9,136 nucleotides of DNA from an uncultured Actinomyces sp. Its GTDB lineage: Bacteria > Actinomycetota > Actinomycetes > Actinomycetales > Actinomycetaceae. The notes beneath the pieces were generated by a model. The model saw only the letters and a list, made by a program, of their open reading frames with translations, searched no databases and was not told the DNA's origin. Numbering within the stretch: the stretch's first letter is position 1; each line of letters begins with the position of its first letter. The stretch covers positions 1-9,136 of the forward strand of contig CALHZX010000026.1 of assembly GCA_938040725.1 (NCBI GenBank). Reading direction: 5' to 3'. The translations under genes were made by a program, and so were the position numbers. Below, in pieces: positions 1 to 6,049 of the stretch.

Positions 1-72
1 GCCGCCGGTGTGGAGGGCGCCGGAGGGACCTGCCGCAGTGCCGGTGGGCGGCGGCGGGGCCTGGCCGGACAA

Positions 73-114
73 CGAGCCGACGCGCCGAGCGAAGCTCGCA
101 GCGCGGACGGCTCG
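73..114. repeat. Long nested inverted repeat downstream of asd
   Basis: Three nested perfect arms fold into one 42-base hairpin: CGAGCCG (73-79) with CGGCTCG (108-114), CGCGC (81-85) with GCGCG (101-105), and CGAGC (86-90) with GCTCG (94-98). That makes 17 base pairs with only a 1/2-base internal loop, a 2-base bulge and a GAA loop. Neither strand has a U tract after it. It could be a back-up or bidirectional terminator, or a dispersed palindromic element. A smaller GGGCGG/CCGCCC hairpin follows at 116-131. Bases 1-194 otherwise contain no gene I can support. Confidence 0.5.
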
Positions 115-194
115 CGGGCGGGCCGCCGCCCTCCGGCACACACAGCGGCCGGCTCTCCGGCGCCCGGAACACCAGCGGCGCGACACGCAACGCA

Positions 195-227
195 AACGCG
201 CGGCAGCCCGCCGGGCCGCCGCGCGTT
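195..227 (-). terminator. Rho-independent-like terminator of the lysC-asd operon
   Basis: A 10-bp perfect inverted repeat (AACGCGCGGC with its complement, 218-227 and 195-204) continues through a G-U pair and a further 4-bp GCCC/GGGC stem to a 3-base loop. This gives about 15 paired bases. It starts 19 bases after the asd stop. On the minus strand it is followed by UUUGCGUUGCG, a short and broken U tract, as is common in high-GC actinobacteria. Position and stem strength support a terminator; the weak U tract is the reason for less than full confidence. Confidence 0.75.
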
Positions 228-246
228 CACGCAACTGTACACGCAC

Positions 247-1293
247 TCAGCGCAGTCGCGCAGCCACCACCTCGGCGACCTGGACCGCATTCAGGGCAGC
301 GCCCTTGCGCAGGTTGTCACCGGAGACAACCAGGACGAGGCCACGGTTGCCGTCGACGGCCTGGTCATGACGGATGCGGCCGACGAGGACCTCGTCGCGG
401 CCGGCGGCCTCGAGCGGGGTCGGGACGTCGACGACGCGCACGCCGGGGGCCTGCGCCAGCAGGGCACGCACCTGGTCGGGCGTGATGTCGCCGGCGAACT
501 CGGCGTGAATGGTGAGGGTGTGGCCGGTGTAGACGGGGACGCGCACGCAGGTGCCGGACACGGCCAGGTCGGGAATGTGCAGGATGCGGCGCGACTCGTT
601 GCGCAGCTTCTGCTCCTCGTCGGTTTCCTCGGAGCCGTCGTCGACGATGGAGCCGGCGAGCGGCACGACGTCGAAGGCGATGGGTGCGACGTATACGCCG
701 GGCTCGGGCAGGGTGACAGCGCGGCCGTCGAGGGCCAGGCCCGCGAGGTCCTGCTTGACGCCGGCCTCGATCTGGCCGGTCAGCTCGGCGACGCCGGCGC
801 GGCCCGACCCGGAGACGGCCTGGTAGGAGGAGACGAAGAGACGCGTCAGACCGCCTGCGGCGTCCACGAGGGGCTTGAGGACGGGCATGGCGGCCATGGT
901 GGTGCAGTTGGGGTTCGCGATGATGCCCTTGGGGCGGTTGTCGACGTCGTCGGGGTTGACCTCGGAGACGACGAGCGGGACCTCGGGGTCCTTGCGCCAC
1001 GCGGAGGAGTTGTCGACCACGACCGCGCCGGCGGCCGCGAACTTGGGGGCGTACTCGCGCGAGGCGGTGGCACCCGCAGAGAACACGGCGATGTCGATAC
1101 CGGAGTAGTCGGCCGTCGCCACGTCCTCGACGACGATGTCCTGTCCCTTCCAGGGCAGGGTGGTGCCGGCGCTACGCGCGGACGAGAAGAAACGAATCGT
1201 CTCGACCGGGAAACCCCGCTCCTCCAGCAGTGTGCGCATGACTCGGCCGACCTGGCCGGTGGCGCCGACGACGGCGACATTGAAACCACTCAT
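247..1293 (-). CDS. asd: Aspartate-semialdehyde dehydrogenase
   Basis: Reduces aspartyl-4-phosphate to aspartate semialdehyde with NADPH in the cytoplasm, the second step of the aspartate pathway (diaminopimelate/lysine, threonine, methionine). The 348-residue protein has the usual family length. An N-terminal Rossmann loop GATGQVG lies at residues 10-16. The catalytic cysteine is Cys130 in NPNCTT. SSYQAVSGSG carries Gln158, and Arg251 and His258 in the RVPVYTGH stretch match the substrate-binding Arg and catalytic His of the family. EEQKLRNE (226-233) is the family's acidic/lysine segment. The ATG at 1293 is preceded by AAAGGAG six bases upstream, a very good ribosome binding site. It is the distal gene of a lysC-asd pair separated by 144 bp, and a strong hairpin follows 19 bases after its stop. 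All key residues are present and the gene appears intact. Function is assigned from family motifs; I am very sure. Confidence 0.97.
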   Translation of the reverse strand: MSGFNVAVVGATGQVGRVMRTLLEERGFPVETIRFFSSARSAGTTLPWKGQDIVVEDVATADYSGIDIAVFSAGATASREYAPKFAAAGAVVVDNSSAWRKDPEVPLVVSEVNPDDVDNRPKGIIANPNCTTMAAMPVLKPLVDAAGGLTRLFVSSYQAVSGSGRAGVAELTGQIEAGVKQDLAGLALDGRAVTLPEPGVYVAPIAFDVVPLAGSIVDDGSEETDEEQKLRNESRRILHIPDLAVSGTCVRVPVYTGHTLTIHAEFAGDITPDQVRALLAQAPGVRVVDVPTPLEAAGRDEVLVGRIRHDQAVDGNRGLVLVVSGDNLRKGAALNAVQVAEVVAARLR

Positions 1294-1347
1294 GGTGTTC
1301 TCCTTTGTTGGTGCGCGCGCCCATACGACGGGGCGAACGCTGGGTGA

Positions 1348-1353
1348 AATCTA
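1348..1353 (-). promoter_or_regulatory. Possible secondary asd promoter -10
   Basis: TAGATT on the minus strand lies 54 bases before the asd ATG, within the 144-bp lysC-asd gap. A weak -35-like TTAGCG is found 18 bases upstream. No terminator is visible between lysC and asd, so read-through from lysC is expected and this would be an additional internal promoter at most. Weak sequence evidence only. Confidence 0.22.
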
Positions 1354-1437
1354 TGGGGACGAAGCCGGCCTCGCTAACCGAGATCACCGGAACCGTGCAG
1401 AAACAGCGAAAGCAGCCCGGGCCTCGTCGGTGAACGA

Positions 1438-2754
1438 TCAGCGGCCGGTGCCGCCGTAGACGACGGCTTCGGTTTCGGAGGCGTCGAGGCCGAAGGCGGT
1501 GTGAACGGCCTTCACGGCGCGGTCGAGGTCGTCGAGGCGGGTGACGACGGAGATGCGGATCTCGGAGGTGGAGATCAGGTCGATGTTGATACCCGCGTCG
1601 GACAGGGCAGAGAAGAGGCGCGCGGAGACGCCGGGGTTGGTGCGCATGCCGACGCCGACGAGGCTGAGCTTGCCGATGTTGGGGTTGTAGCGCAGCTCGT
1701 TGAAGCCGATCTCGTCGCGGTGGGCTTCGAGAGCGTCAAGGGCTTTCTGCGCGTCGCCTTCGGGCAGGGTGAAGGTGATGTTGGCCTTGGTGGGGTCGGA
1801 GATCGGCAGGTTCTGGACGATCATGTCGATGTTGGCGCCGACTTCGGCGACGACGGCGAAGACGCGGGCGGCGACGCCGGGGCTGTTCGGCACGTCGGTG
1901 ACGGTGATCTTGTCCTGCGAGCGGTCGTGAGCGATACCGGAGATGACGGGCTTTTCCATGGCGTTTTCCTCAGGGGACTTCAGGGCGGCGTCGGGCACGA
2001 GGCCCTTGAGCTCGGGGTTTGCGGGGGAGTCGGAGATCCAGGTGCCGTTCTTTTCGGAGAACGAGGAGCGCACGTGCAGGGGGACCCCGTAGCGGCGGGC
2101 GAATTCGACGGCGCGCAGGTGGAGGATCTTGGCACCGTGCGCGGCCATTTCCAGGGTTTCTTCCTGGGTGAGGGTGCGCAGACGGTGGGCCTTGGGGACG
2201 ATGCGCGGGTCGGCGGAGAAGAGGCCGTCGACGTCGGTGTAGATTTCGCACACGTCGGCGTGGAGGGCTGCGGCGAGGGCGACGGCGGTCGTGTCGGAGC
2301 CGCCGCGGCCGAGCGTGGTCACGTCGTCATCCTTGGAGATGCCTTGGAAGCCGGCGACGATGGCGACCTGGCCGTCCTTGACGGCGCGGGCGACGCGCTC
2401 GGGGACCATGCCGACGATCTGGGCGGCGCCGAAGTGGCTGTCCGTCTTGATGCCGGCTTGTGCGCCGGTGTAGGCGCGGGCTTCGACGCCGAGTTCGTTG
2501 ACGGCCATCGCGAGGAGGGCCATGGAGATGCGTTCGCCGGCGGATAGGAGGATGTCCATTTCGCGCTCAGGCGGGTTGTCGGTGAGTGCTGCGGCCGAGT
2601 CGAGCAGGTCGTCCGTCGTGTCGCCCATCGCCGATACGACGACGACGACGCGGTGTCCCGCGTTGTGCGTATCCACGATGCGCTGGGCGACGCGCTTCAT
2701 GGCTTCGGTGTCGGCGACGGAAGAACCGCCGTACTTTTGCACGATCAGTGCCAC
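1438..2754 (-). CDS. lysC: Aspartokinase (alpha subunit, full-length product)
   Basis: Phosphorylates aspartate with ATP to aspartyl-phosphate, the committed step of the aspartate pathway and usually the point of lysine/threonine feedback control. Numbering from the GTG at 2754 (438 aa), the kinase motif is QKYGGSS (6-12). SAMGDTT (41-47) and GERIS (73-77) follow, with the catalytic/nucleotide segment TTLGRGGSDTTAVALAAAL at 146-164 and YTDVDG..ADPRIV at 172-186. Two ACT regulatory domains fill about 268-435, with TSEIRISV near 396-403. The GTG was chosen because VALIVQKYGG matches the conserved N-terminus and GAGG sits five bases upstream; the open frame runs back to 2808 but without family similarity. 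The protein is about 17 residues longer than the Corynebacterium enzyme as I remember it, the extra lying between the kinase and ACT parts. An internal start inside the gene probably gives a separate beta subunit. It is followed by asd. Confidence 0.96.
   Translation of the reverse strand: MALIVQKYGGSSVADTEAMKRVAQRIVDTHNAGHRVVVVVSAMGDTTDDLLDSAAALTDNPPEREMDILLSAGERISMALLAMAVNELGVEARAYTGAQAGIKTDSHFGAAQIVGMVPERVARAVKDGQVAIVAGFQGISKDDDVTTLGRGGSDTTAVALAAALHADVCEIYTDVDGLFSADPRIVPKAHRLRTLTQEETLEMAAHGAKILHLRAVEFARRYGVPLHVRSSFSEKNGTWISDSPANPELKGLVPDAALKSPEENAMEKPVISGIAHDRSQDKITVTDVPNSPGVAARVFAVVAEVGANIDMIVQNLPISDPTKANITFTLPEGDAQKALDALEAHRDEIGFNELRYNPNIGKLSLVGVGMRTNPGVSARLFSALSDAGINIDLISTSEIRISVVTRLDDLDRAVKAVHTAFGLDASETEAVVYGGTGR
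1957..1971 (-). promoter_or_regulatory. Internal ribosome binding site and ATG for the aspartokinase beta subunit
   Basis: Inside lysC, in the same frame, GAGGA (1971-1967) is followed after 7 bases by ATG at 1959. Starting there gives a 173-residue protein made only of the two ACT domains, beginning MEKPVISG. Corynebacterium and Bacillus LysC-type aspartokinases are known alpha2beta2 enzymes whose beta chain is made this way; the Corynebacterium beta chain is almost exactly this length and starts at the equivalent position. The site is seen directly; its use is inferred from the family. The beta coding region would be 1438-1959. Confidence 0.7.
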
Positions 2755-2774
2755 TTGAGCCTCATTTCTGTCGG

Positions 2775-2794
2775 TACGTGCCGATACGCACGTA
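2775..2794 (-). promoter_or_regulatory. Inverted repeat in the lysC leader
   Basis: A perfect 7-base inverted repeat, TACGTGC (2794-2788 on the minus strand) and GCACGTA (2781-2775), encloses a 6-base loop. It lies 20 bases before the lysC GTG and downstream of the putative -10 at 2821-2826, so it would be in the transcript. A second, competing fold is possible: CCGAATAC with GTATCGG, just upstream and overlapping. It has no U tract, so it is not an ordinary terminator. It could be an RNA control element or a protein operator; nothing in the sequence decides between them. Confidence 0.4.
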
Positions 2795-2820
2795 TTCGGG
2801 TGGCGCACACCACCACAACA

Positions 2821-2826
2821 ATCCTA
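2821..2826 (-). promoter_or_regulatory. Putative lysC-asd promoter -10
   Basis: TAGGAT on the minus strand matches the TANNNT consensus of actinobacterial housekeeping -10 elements. It lies in the 223-bp gap between the histidine kinase stop and lysC. No convincing -35 is seen at 16-19 bases upstream, which is common in high-GC actinobacteria. Transcription would begin near 2814, leaving a leader of about 60 bases. The size of the gap supports separate transcription from the two-component system. Confidence 0.45.
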
Positions 2827-2977
2827 CGGCCCACCAGGCGTCGCGCTGGGAACGACCGGCATGTGGGCGCGGGTGACATGGGACGCGCCGGGGCAACCCA
2901 GGACACAGGGGCGCGCGAGGCCCGAAATTGCAACGCTCCTGGTCAGCACCTTCCCGGTCGCCAACGCACGAGGGCGC

Positions 2978-4537
2978 TCAGGCGGCGGGCAACGTCACGT
3001 CGATGACGGTCCCCTTGTCGGCGTCCGCGAGGCGCACGGACCCGCCCATCGCTCGCACCAGCGATTCGACGATCGACATTCCCAGGCCCGAGGAGCCGCG
3101 CCCGTCACGCGTGCGCGAGGAGTCGCCGCGCACAAAACGATCAAAGACGCGGTCGCGAATCTCGGCCGGAATGCCGGGTCCGTCGTCGGCGACGCGGATC
3201 CTCACCATCGACGAGGCCGGGGCCCCGTTCCCCGGTTCGTGATCGGCGGGAAGGGGGCTGAGAGAAACCGTGACGCGGGTACCCGCTGGCGTGTGCACGC
3301 GGGCATTCGCGAGCAGATTCGTGAGGATCTGGCGCAGGGCGGCCTCGTCGCCGAGAACCTGGATGTCCGAGGCCTCGCCGAGCTCCCACGCGTGGTCGGG
3401 GGCGACCACGTGCGCGTCAGACAGGGCGTCCAGTATCAGCGGGATAACGTCGACATTTTCCCGTTTAAGAGACCGGTTGCCGTCCAGACGCGCCAGCGTC
3501 AGCATCTCCTCCACGAGGGAGGCCATGCGCGCCCCCTCCGAGGAGATGCGCTCGAGCGCCTGGGTCCGGGAGGCCTCGTCAATATCGCGGCGCGCGAGCT
3601 GCGCATACCCCTGCACGGAGGCGAGCGGCGTGCGCAACTCGTGGGAGGCGTCGGCGACGAACTGGCGCAGCTTCGCCTCGCTCCGGGCGCGACGTTCCAT
3701 GCCGTCCTCGACCGCATCGATCATCGAGTTGAGCGCGCCCGCGACGTCGGCGACTTCGACGGGGCCGGAGGCGGCCTCCTCACCGACGCGCGTAAGGTCC
3801 TCGGCATCGTCGGCCAGGTCGCGGCTCGCGATATCCGCGGCCGCCGCTCGCACAACCCCGAGCGGGCGCAGCTCGCGGCGCACCCACGCCCGACCGACGA
3901 ACCCGGCGGCAATCGCGACGACGAGGGACAGGCCGACCTCAACCGCGACAAGCATCAGGACCACGTCATCGACGCTGTCCATCTGCACGCCGACGAGAAC
4001 GGTCTTGTCATCGACGACCTGGGAAGTCACTCGGAACGTGCCCAACTCTTTGAGGTGCACGGTGTGCGGGGCGCCATCCGTGGGCACCGCGGCCAGGATC
4101 GCCAGCGCGGGCTCATTCAGGTAGGTCACCGAGAAGTTAGAGACAACCGCACCGGCCGCCTGCCCATCCTCGCTCACGTACTGGAGGGTGCCCTCGGCGA
4201 TGCCGGAACCGCCAAACCCTGGCCCCTTGGGCCCGCCGGGGACAACAGGTCCACCGGGACGAGGCACACGCCCGCCCGACTGCTGGACAGCGCGGGTGCC
4301 CTCGTCGGAGTCGTCGTCGGAGTCGTCGTCCGCGTCCACCTCATGGTCCGGCGCGTCCTCTACCTCCAGGTGCTCGCCCGCGCGCTGCGAGAGACGATGC
4401 AGCTCGGAATCCATGTTGGCCAGCATCCAGGAGCGCATGACCAGGGTGGACGCCGCCACCATGACGATGAGCGCGAGCGCCACGCACGCCGCCAAGGTGC
4501 GCGAGAGACGCCCGGCCAAGGACGGCCGCCGCGTCAC
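2978..4537 (-). CDS. Two-component sensor histidine kinase with HAMP domain
   Basis: Membrane sensor that autophosphorylates on histidine and passes the phosphate to the response regulator encoded just upstream. From the GTG at 4537 the protein is 519 aa. TM1 is about 13-34, and an extracytoplasmic sensor runs from about 35 to 187. TM2 is about 188-214, followed by HAMP to about 285. HisKA has ASHELRTPL with phospho-acceptor His299. HATPase_c has an N box around Asn407/Asn411, G1 DDGPGI (451-456), F box VFDRF (464-468) and G2 GSSGLGMS (481-488). The GTG overlaps the regulator's stop as GTGA, with GGGAG five bases upstream, so translation is coupled; the open frame extends to 4672 but only as a shadow of the regulator. 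The sensor is odd: an acidic run at 64-79 rich in Asp, then a Gly/Pro-rich stretch at 88-113. The ligand is unknown. The closest known types may be TrcS/TcrY-like actinobacterial kinases, but I do not assign a name. Confidence 0.93.
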   Translation of the reverse strand: MTRRPSLAGRLSRTLAACVALALIVMVAASTLVMRSWMLANMDSELHRLSQRAGEHLEVEDAPDHEVDADDDSDDDSDEGTRAVQQSGGRVPRPGGPVVPGGPKGPGFGGSGIAEGTLQYVSEDGQAAGAVVSNFSVTYLNEPALAILAAVPTDGAPHTVHLKELGTFRVTSQVVDDKTVLVGVQMDSVDDVVLMLVAVEVGLSLVVAIAAGFVGRAWVRRELRPLGVVRAAAADIASRDLADDAEDLTRVGEEAASGPVEVADVAGALNSMIDAVEDGMERRARSEAKLRQFVADASHELRTPLASVQGYAQLARRDIDEASRTQALERISSEGARMASLVEEMLTLARLDGNRSLKRENVDVIPLILDALSDAHVVAPDHAWELGEASDIQVLGDEAALRQILTNLLANARVHTPAGTRVTVSLSPLPADHEPGNGAPASSMVRIRVADDGPGIPAEIRDRVFDRFVRGDSSRTRDGRGSSGLGMSIVESLVRAMGGSVRLADADKGTVIDVTLPAA

Positions 4538-5241
4538 TGGGGCTCCCGCATGATGTAGCCGGCGCCGCGCACCGTACGAATGAGGGCCGGGCGATCCGCG
4601 TCGATCTTCTTGCGCAGGTAAGAGATGTACAGCTCGACAACGTTCACCTGGCCGCCGAAGTCGTAGCTCCACACGGCATCCAGAATCTTCTGCTTCGACA
4701 GCACGATTCCAACGTTTTCCATGAGATACCGGAGCAATTCGAACTCAGTGTTCGTTAACGTGATTTCTTCCCCGCCACGATGCACATCATGAGAGTCCAC
4801 ATCGAGGGTCAGATCCGCAACCTGCAGCACAGTCGACGCCGCCTGCTGGCTGCGCCCGACGCGGCGCAGCAGCGCCTCCACGCGGGCCGCCACCTCGTCC
4901 AGATCGAAAGGCTTGGTCACGTAGTCGTCCGCGCCCGCGCGCAAGCCCTGCACGCGGTCCGCGACCGCGTCGCGCGCGGTGAGGAAGAGGACCGGCAGCT
5001 CCGGGTCGCGAGCACGCAGGCGCTCCAGCGCCTCCAGGCCATCCATGCGCGGCATCTGCACGTCGAGGATCACGACGTCCGGGTGGAAGCTCGTCGCCTT
5101 CGCCAGCGCATCCAACCCATCCTTGGCCGTAGCCGTCTCCCAGCCCTCGTGGCGCAGGGCCTGCGACAGCAAGTCCGCCAGCATCGCCTCGTCGTCAACA
5201 ACCAGCACTCGGGGCGCGCCTGAACTCGCCTGGGTCGCCAT
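4534..5241 (-). CDS. OmpR/PhoB-family response regulator
   Basis: DNA-binding regulator activated by phosphorylation from the kinase encoded next to it. From the ATG at 5241 (235 aa), the receiver domain (about 11-125) has acidic pair Asp16/Asp17, phospho-acceptor Asp60 in VVILDVQMP, Thr88 and Lys110 in YVTKPF. A short linker is followed by the winged-helix DNA-binding domain (about 137-233), with TNTEFELL, VNVVELYISYLRKKID and RTVRGAGY. The C-terminal motif resembles TrcR/TcrX-type regulators. The start is uncertain. GAGGAG lies six bases before this ATG, but an adjacent ATG at 5244 and an in-frame GTG at 5262, placed right after a -10 box, are alternatives that add 1 or 7 residues. The stop overlaps the kinase start by 4 bases. 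Function is clear, the regulon is not. Confidence 0.94.
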   Translation of the reverse strand: MATQASSGAPRVLVVDDEAMLADLLSQALRHEGWETATAKDGLDALAKATSFHPDVVILDVQMPRMDGLEALERLRARDPELPVLFLTARDAVADRVQGLRAGADDYVTKPFDLDEVAARVEALLRRVGRSQQAASTVLQVADLTLDVDSHDVHRGGEEITLTNTEFELLRYLMENVGIVLSKQKILDAVWSYDFGGQVNVVELYISYLRKKIDADRPALIRTVRGAGYIMREPQ

Positions 5242-5256
5242 CATGGACTCCTCGTC

Positions 5257-5288
5257 TGTCACAGCATGGACCCTACGATTGTGTCACA
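5257..5288 (-). promoter_or_regulatory. TGTGACA direct repeats flanking the regulator -10
   Basis: Two identical 7-base copies of TGTGACA on the minus strand, at 5288-5282 and 5263-5257, start 25 bases apart and lie on either side of the -10 box. OmpR-family regulators often bind direct repeats and control their own promoter. The spacing is larger than the usual 10-11 bases, so this is only a candidate operator. Confidence 0.25.
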
Positions 5289-5298
5289 CGTGCATCAC
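5270..5298 (-). promoter_or_regulatory. Promoter of the two-component operon
   Basis: On the minus strand, GTGATG (5298-5293) is followed after 17 bases by TAGGGT (5275-5270). The -10 fits TANNNT; the -35 keeps only the central TGA. The predicted start falls near 5262-5264, on or next to an in-frame GTG of the regulator gene. The gap to recR and the lack of other spacing signals support an independent transcript here. Confidence 0.5.
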
Positions 5299-5424
5299 GG
5301 ACAGCGGGACGCGCGGCCCACGGGGCGACAAACACCGCAGGTCGCTGGCAGGACGAGTGCAGCGGCGCTCTGGGCACCCGCTCCCACACAACGCGAGTCA
5401 GCGCCCGCCCGCGCGTCGACAGCG

Positions 5425-5443
5425 CGAGGCAGCCACGGCCTCG
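5425..5443 (-). terminator. Weak hairpin after recR
   Basis: CGAGGC and GCCTCG form a 6-bp stem with a 7-base loop, starting 11 bases after the recR stop. No U tract follows on the minus strand. It is in the right place to end the dnaX-recR transcript, but the stem is short for a confident call. The rest of the gap between recR and the next promoter shows no other recognisable signal. Confidence 0.25.
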
Positions 5444-5454
5444 TCGGTGACGGC

Positions 5455-6048
5455 TCAGAGCCGACGACGCCCCTCAAGCGCGCGGCCAAGCGTCACCGAG
5501 TCCGCGTACTCCAGGTCGCCGCCCATGGGCAGCCCCATCGCCAGGCGCGAGGTCTCCACCCCCATCGTAGAGAGCATGCGCGCGAGGTAGGCGGCCGTCG
5601 CCTCGCCTTCGACGTTCGGGTTGGTCGCCAGGATGACCTCGGTGACCGTCCCGTCAGCCAGGCGGCTCATGAGCGAGGCGATGTTCAGCTGGTCAGGCCC
5701 CACCCCGTGGATCGGGTCAATGACGCCGCCGAGGACGTGGTAGCGCCCGCGGAACACGCGCGCGCCCTCGATCGCCTGAATGTCCTTGGGCTCCTGCACG
5801 ACGCAGATCGCGCTGGGGTCACGGCGCACGTCGCGGCAGATGGAGCACTCGTCCTCTTCCGTGAGGTTGCCGCAGATGTCGCAGTGGCGCACGCGCCCGC
5901 GCACGGCGTTGATCGCGTCGACGAGGCGCGCGACGTCCTCGGGCTCCGCGTCCAGGACGTGCATGGCCATGCGCTGCGCGGACTTCGGGCCGATGCCGGG
6001 CAGCTGCCCGAACTGATCAATGAGGTCGGCCAGGGCACCGTCGTACAT
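5455..6048 (-). CDS. recR: Recombination mediator protein RecR
   Basis: Works with RecO/RecF to load RecA on gapped, SSB-covered DNA during recombinational repair. The 197-residue length is typical. A helix-hairpin-helix segment with LPGIGPKSAQRMA lies at 16-28. A four-cysteine zinc finger uses Cys56, Cys59, Cys68 and Cys71. The Toprim domain runs from about 79 to 170, with Glu86 in VVQEPKD and ATNPNVEGEATA at 141-152. The family's C-terminal signature is GGDLEYAD at 176-183. The ATG at 6048 lies one base after the dnaX stop, and GGAGG (8 bases upstream) is inside the last dnaX codons, so the two genes are translated together. A ybaB gene, commonly found between dnaX and recR, is absent. All motifs are intact. 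Confidence 0.97.
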   Translation of the reverse strand: MYDGALADLIDQFGQLPGIGPKSAQRMAMHVLDAEPEDVARLVDAINAVRGRVRHCDICGNLTEEDECSICRDVRRDPSAICVVQEPKDIQAIEGARVFRGRYHVLGGVIDPIHGVGPDQLNIASLMSRLADGTVTEVILATNPNVEGEATAAYLARMLSTMGVETSRLAMGLPMGGDLEYADSVTLGRALEGRRRL

Positions 6049-6049
6049 G

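Noticed and set aside
10..1347. A 445-codon open frame on the plus strand across asd and the region before it
   Set aside because: It is antisense to a clear asd, has low-complexity composition and no recognisable motif, and is typical of GC-rich shadow frames.
1294..1437. Small gene or riboswitch between lysC and asd
   Set aside because: No frame with a supported start, no conserved RNA architecture and no terminator hairpin could be recognised. It appears to be a plain intergenic spacer with at most a weak promoter.
1501..2547. A 348-codon plus-strand frame opposite lysC
   Set aside because: Shadow of the aspartokinase codon pattern; Gly/Asp/Val-rich with no domain.
2755..2808. An 18-residue N-terminal extension of aspartokinase to GTG 2808
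   Set aside because: The family N-terminus begins at VALIVQKYGG, and GAGG is correctly spaced before GTG 2754. The extension would also run through the leader hairpin.
2861..4558. A 565-codon open frame on the plus strand opposite the histidine kinase
   Set aside because: It mirrors the kinase gene, whose domains are all intact. The antisense frame is rich in Arg/His/Gly and shows no family motif or supported start.
4538..4672. N-terminal extension of the histidine kinase to an upstream start
   Set aside because: The extension lies wholly within the regulator's wing-helix coding region, is Arg-rich and lacks family similarity. The GTG at 4537 has a ribosome binding site and a classic GTGA overlap.
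5295..5489. A 64-codon minus-strand frame in the recR-regulator gap
   Set aside because: It overlaps the end of recR, has no ribosome binding site I can see, and its composition is that of GC-rich noise.
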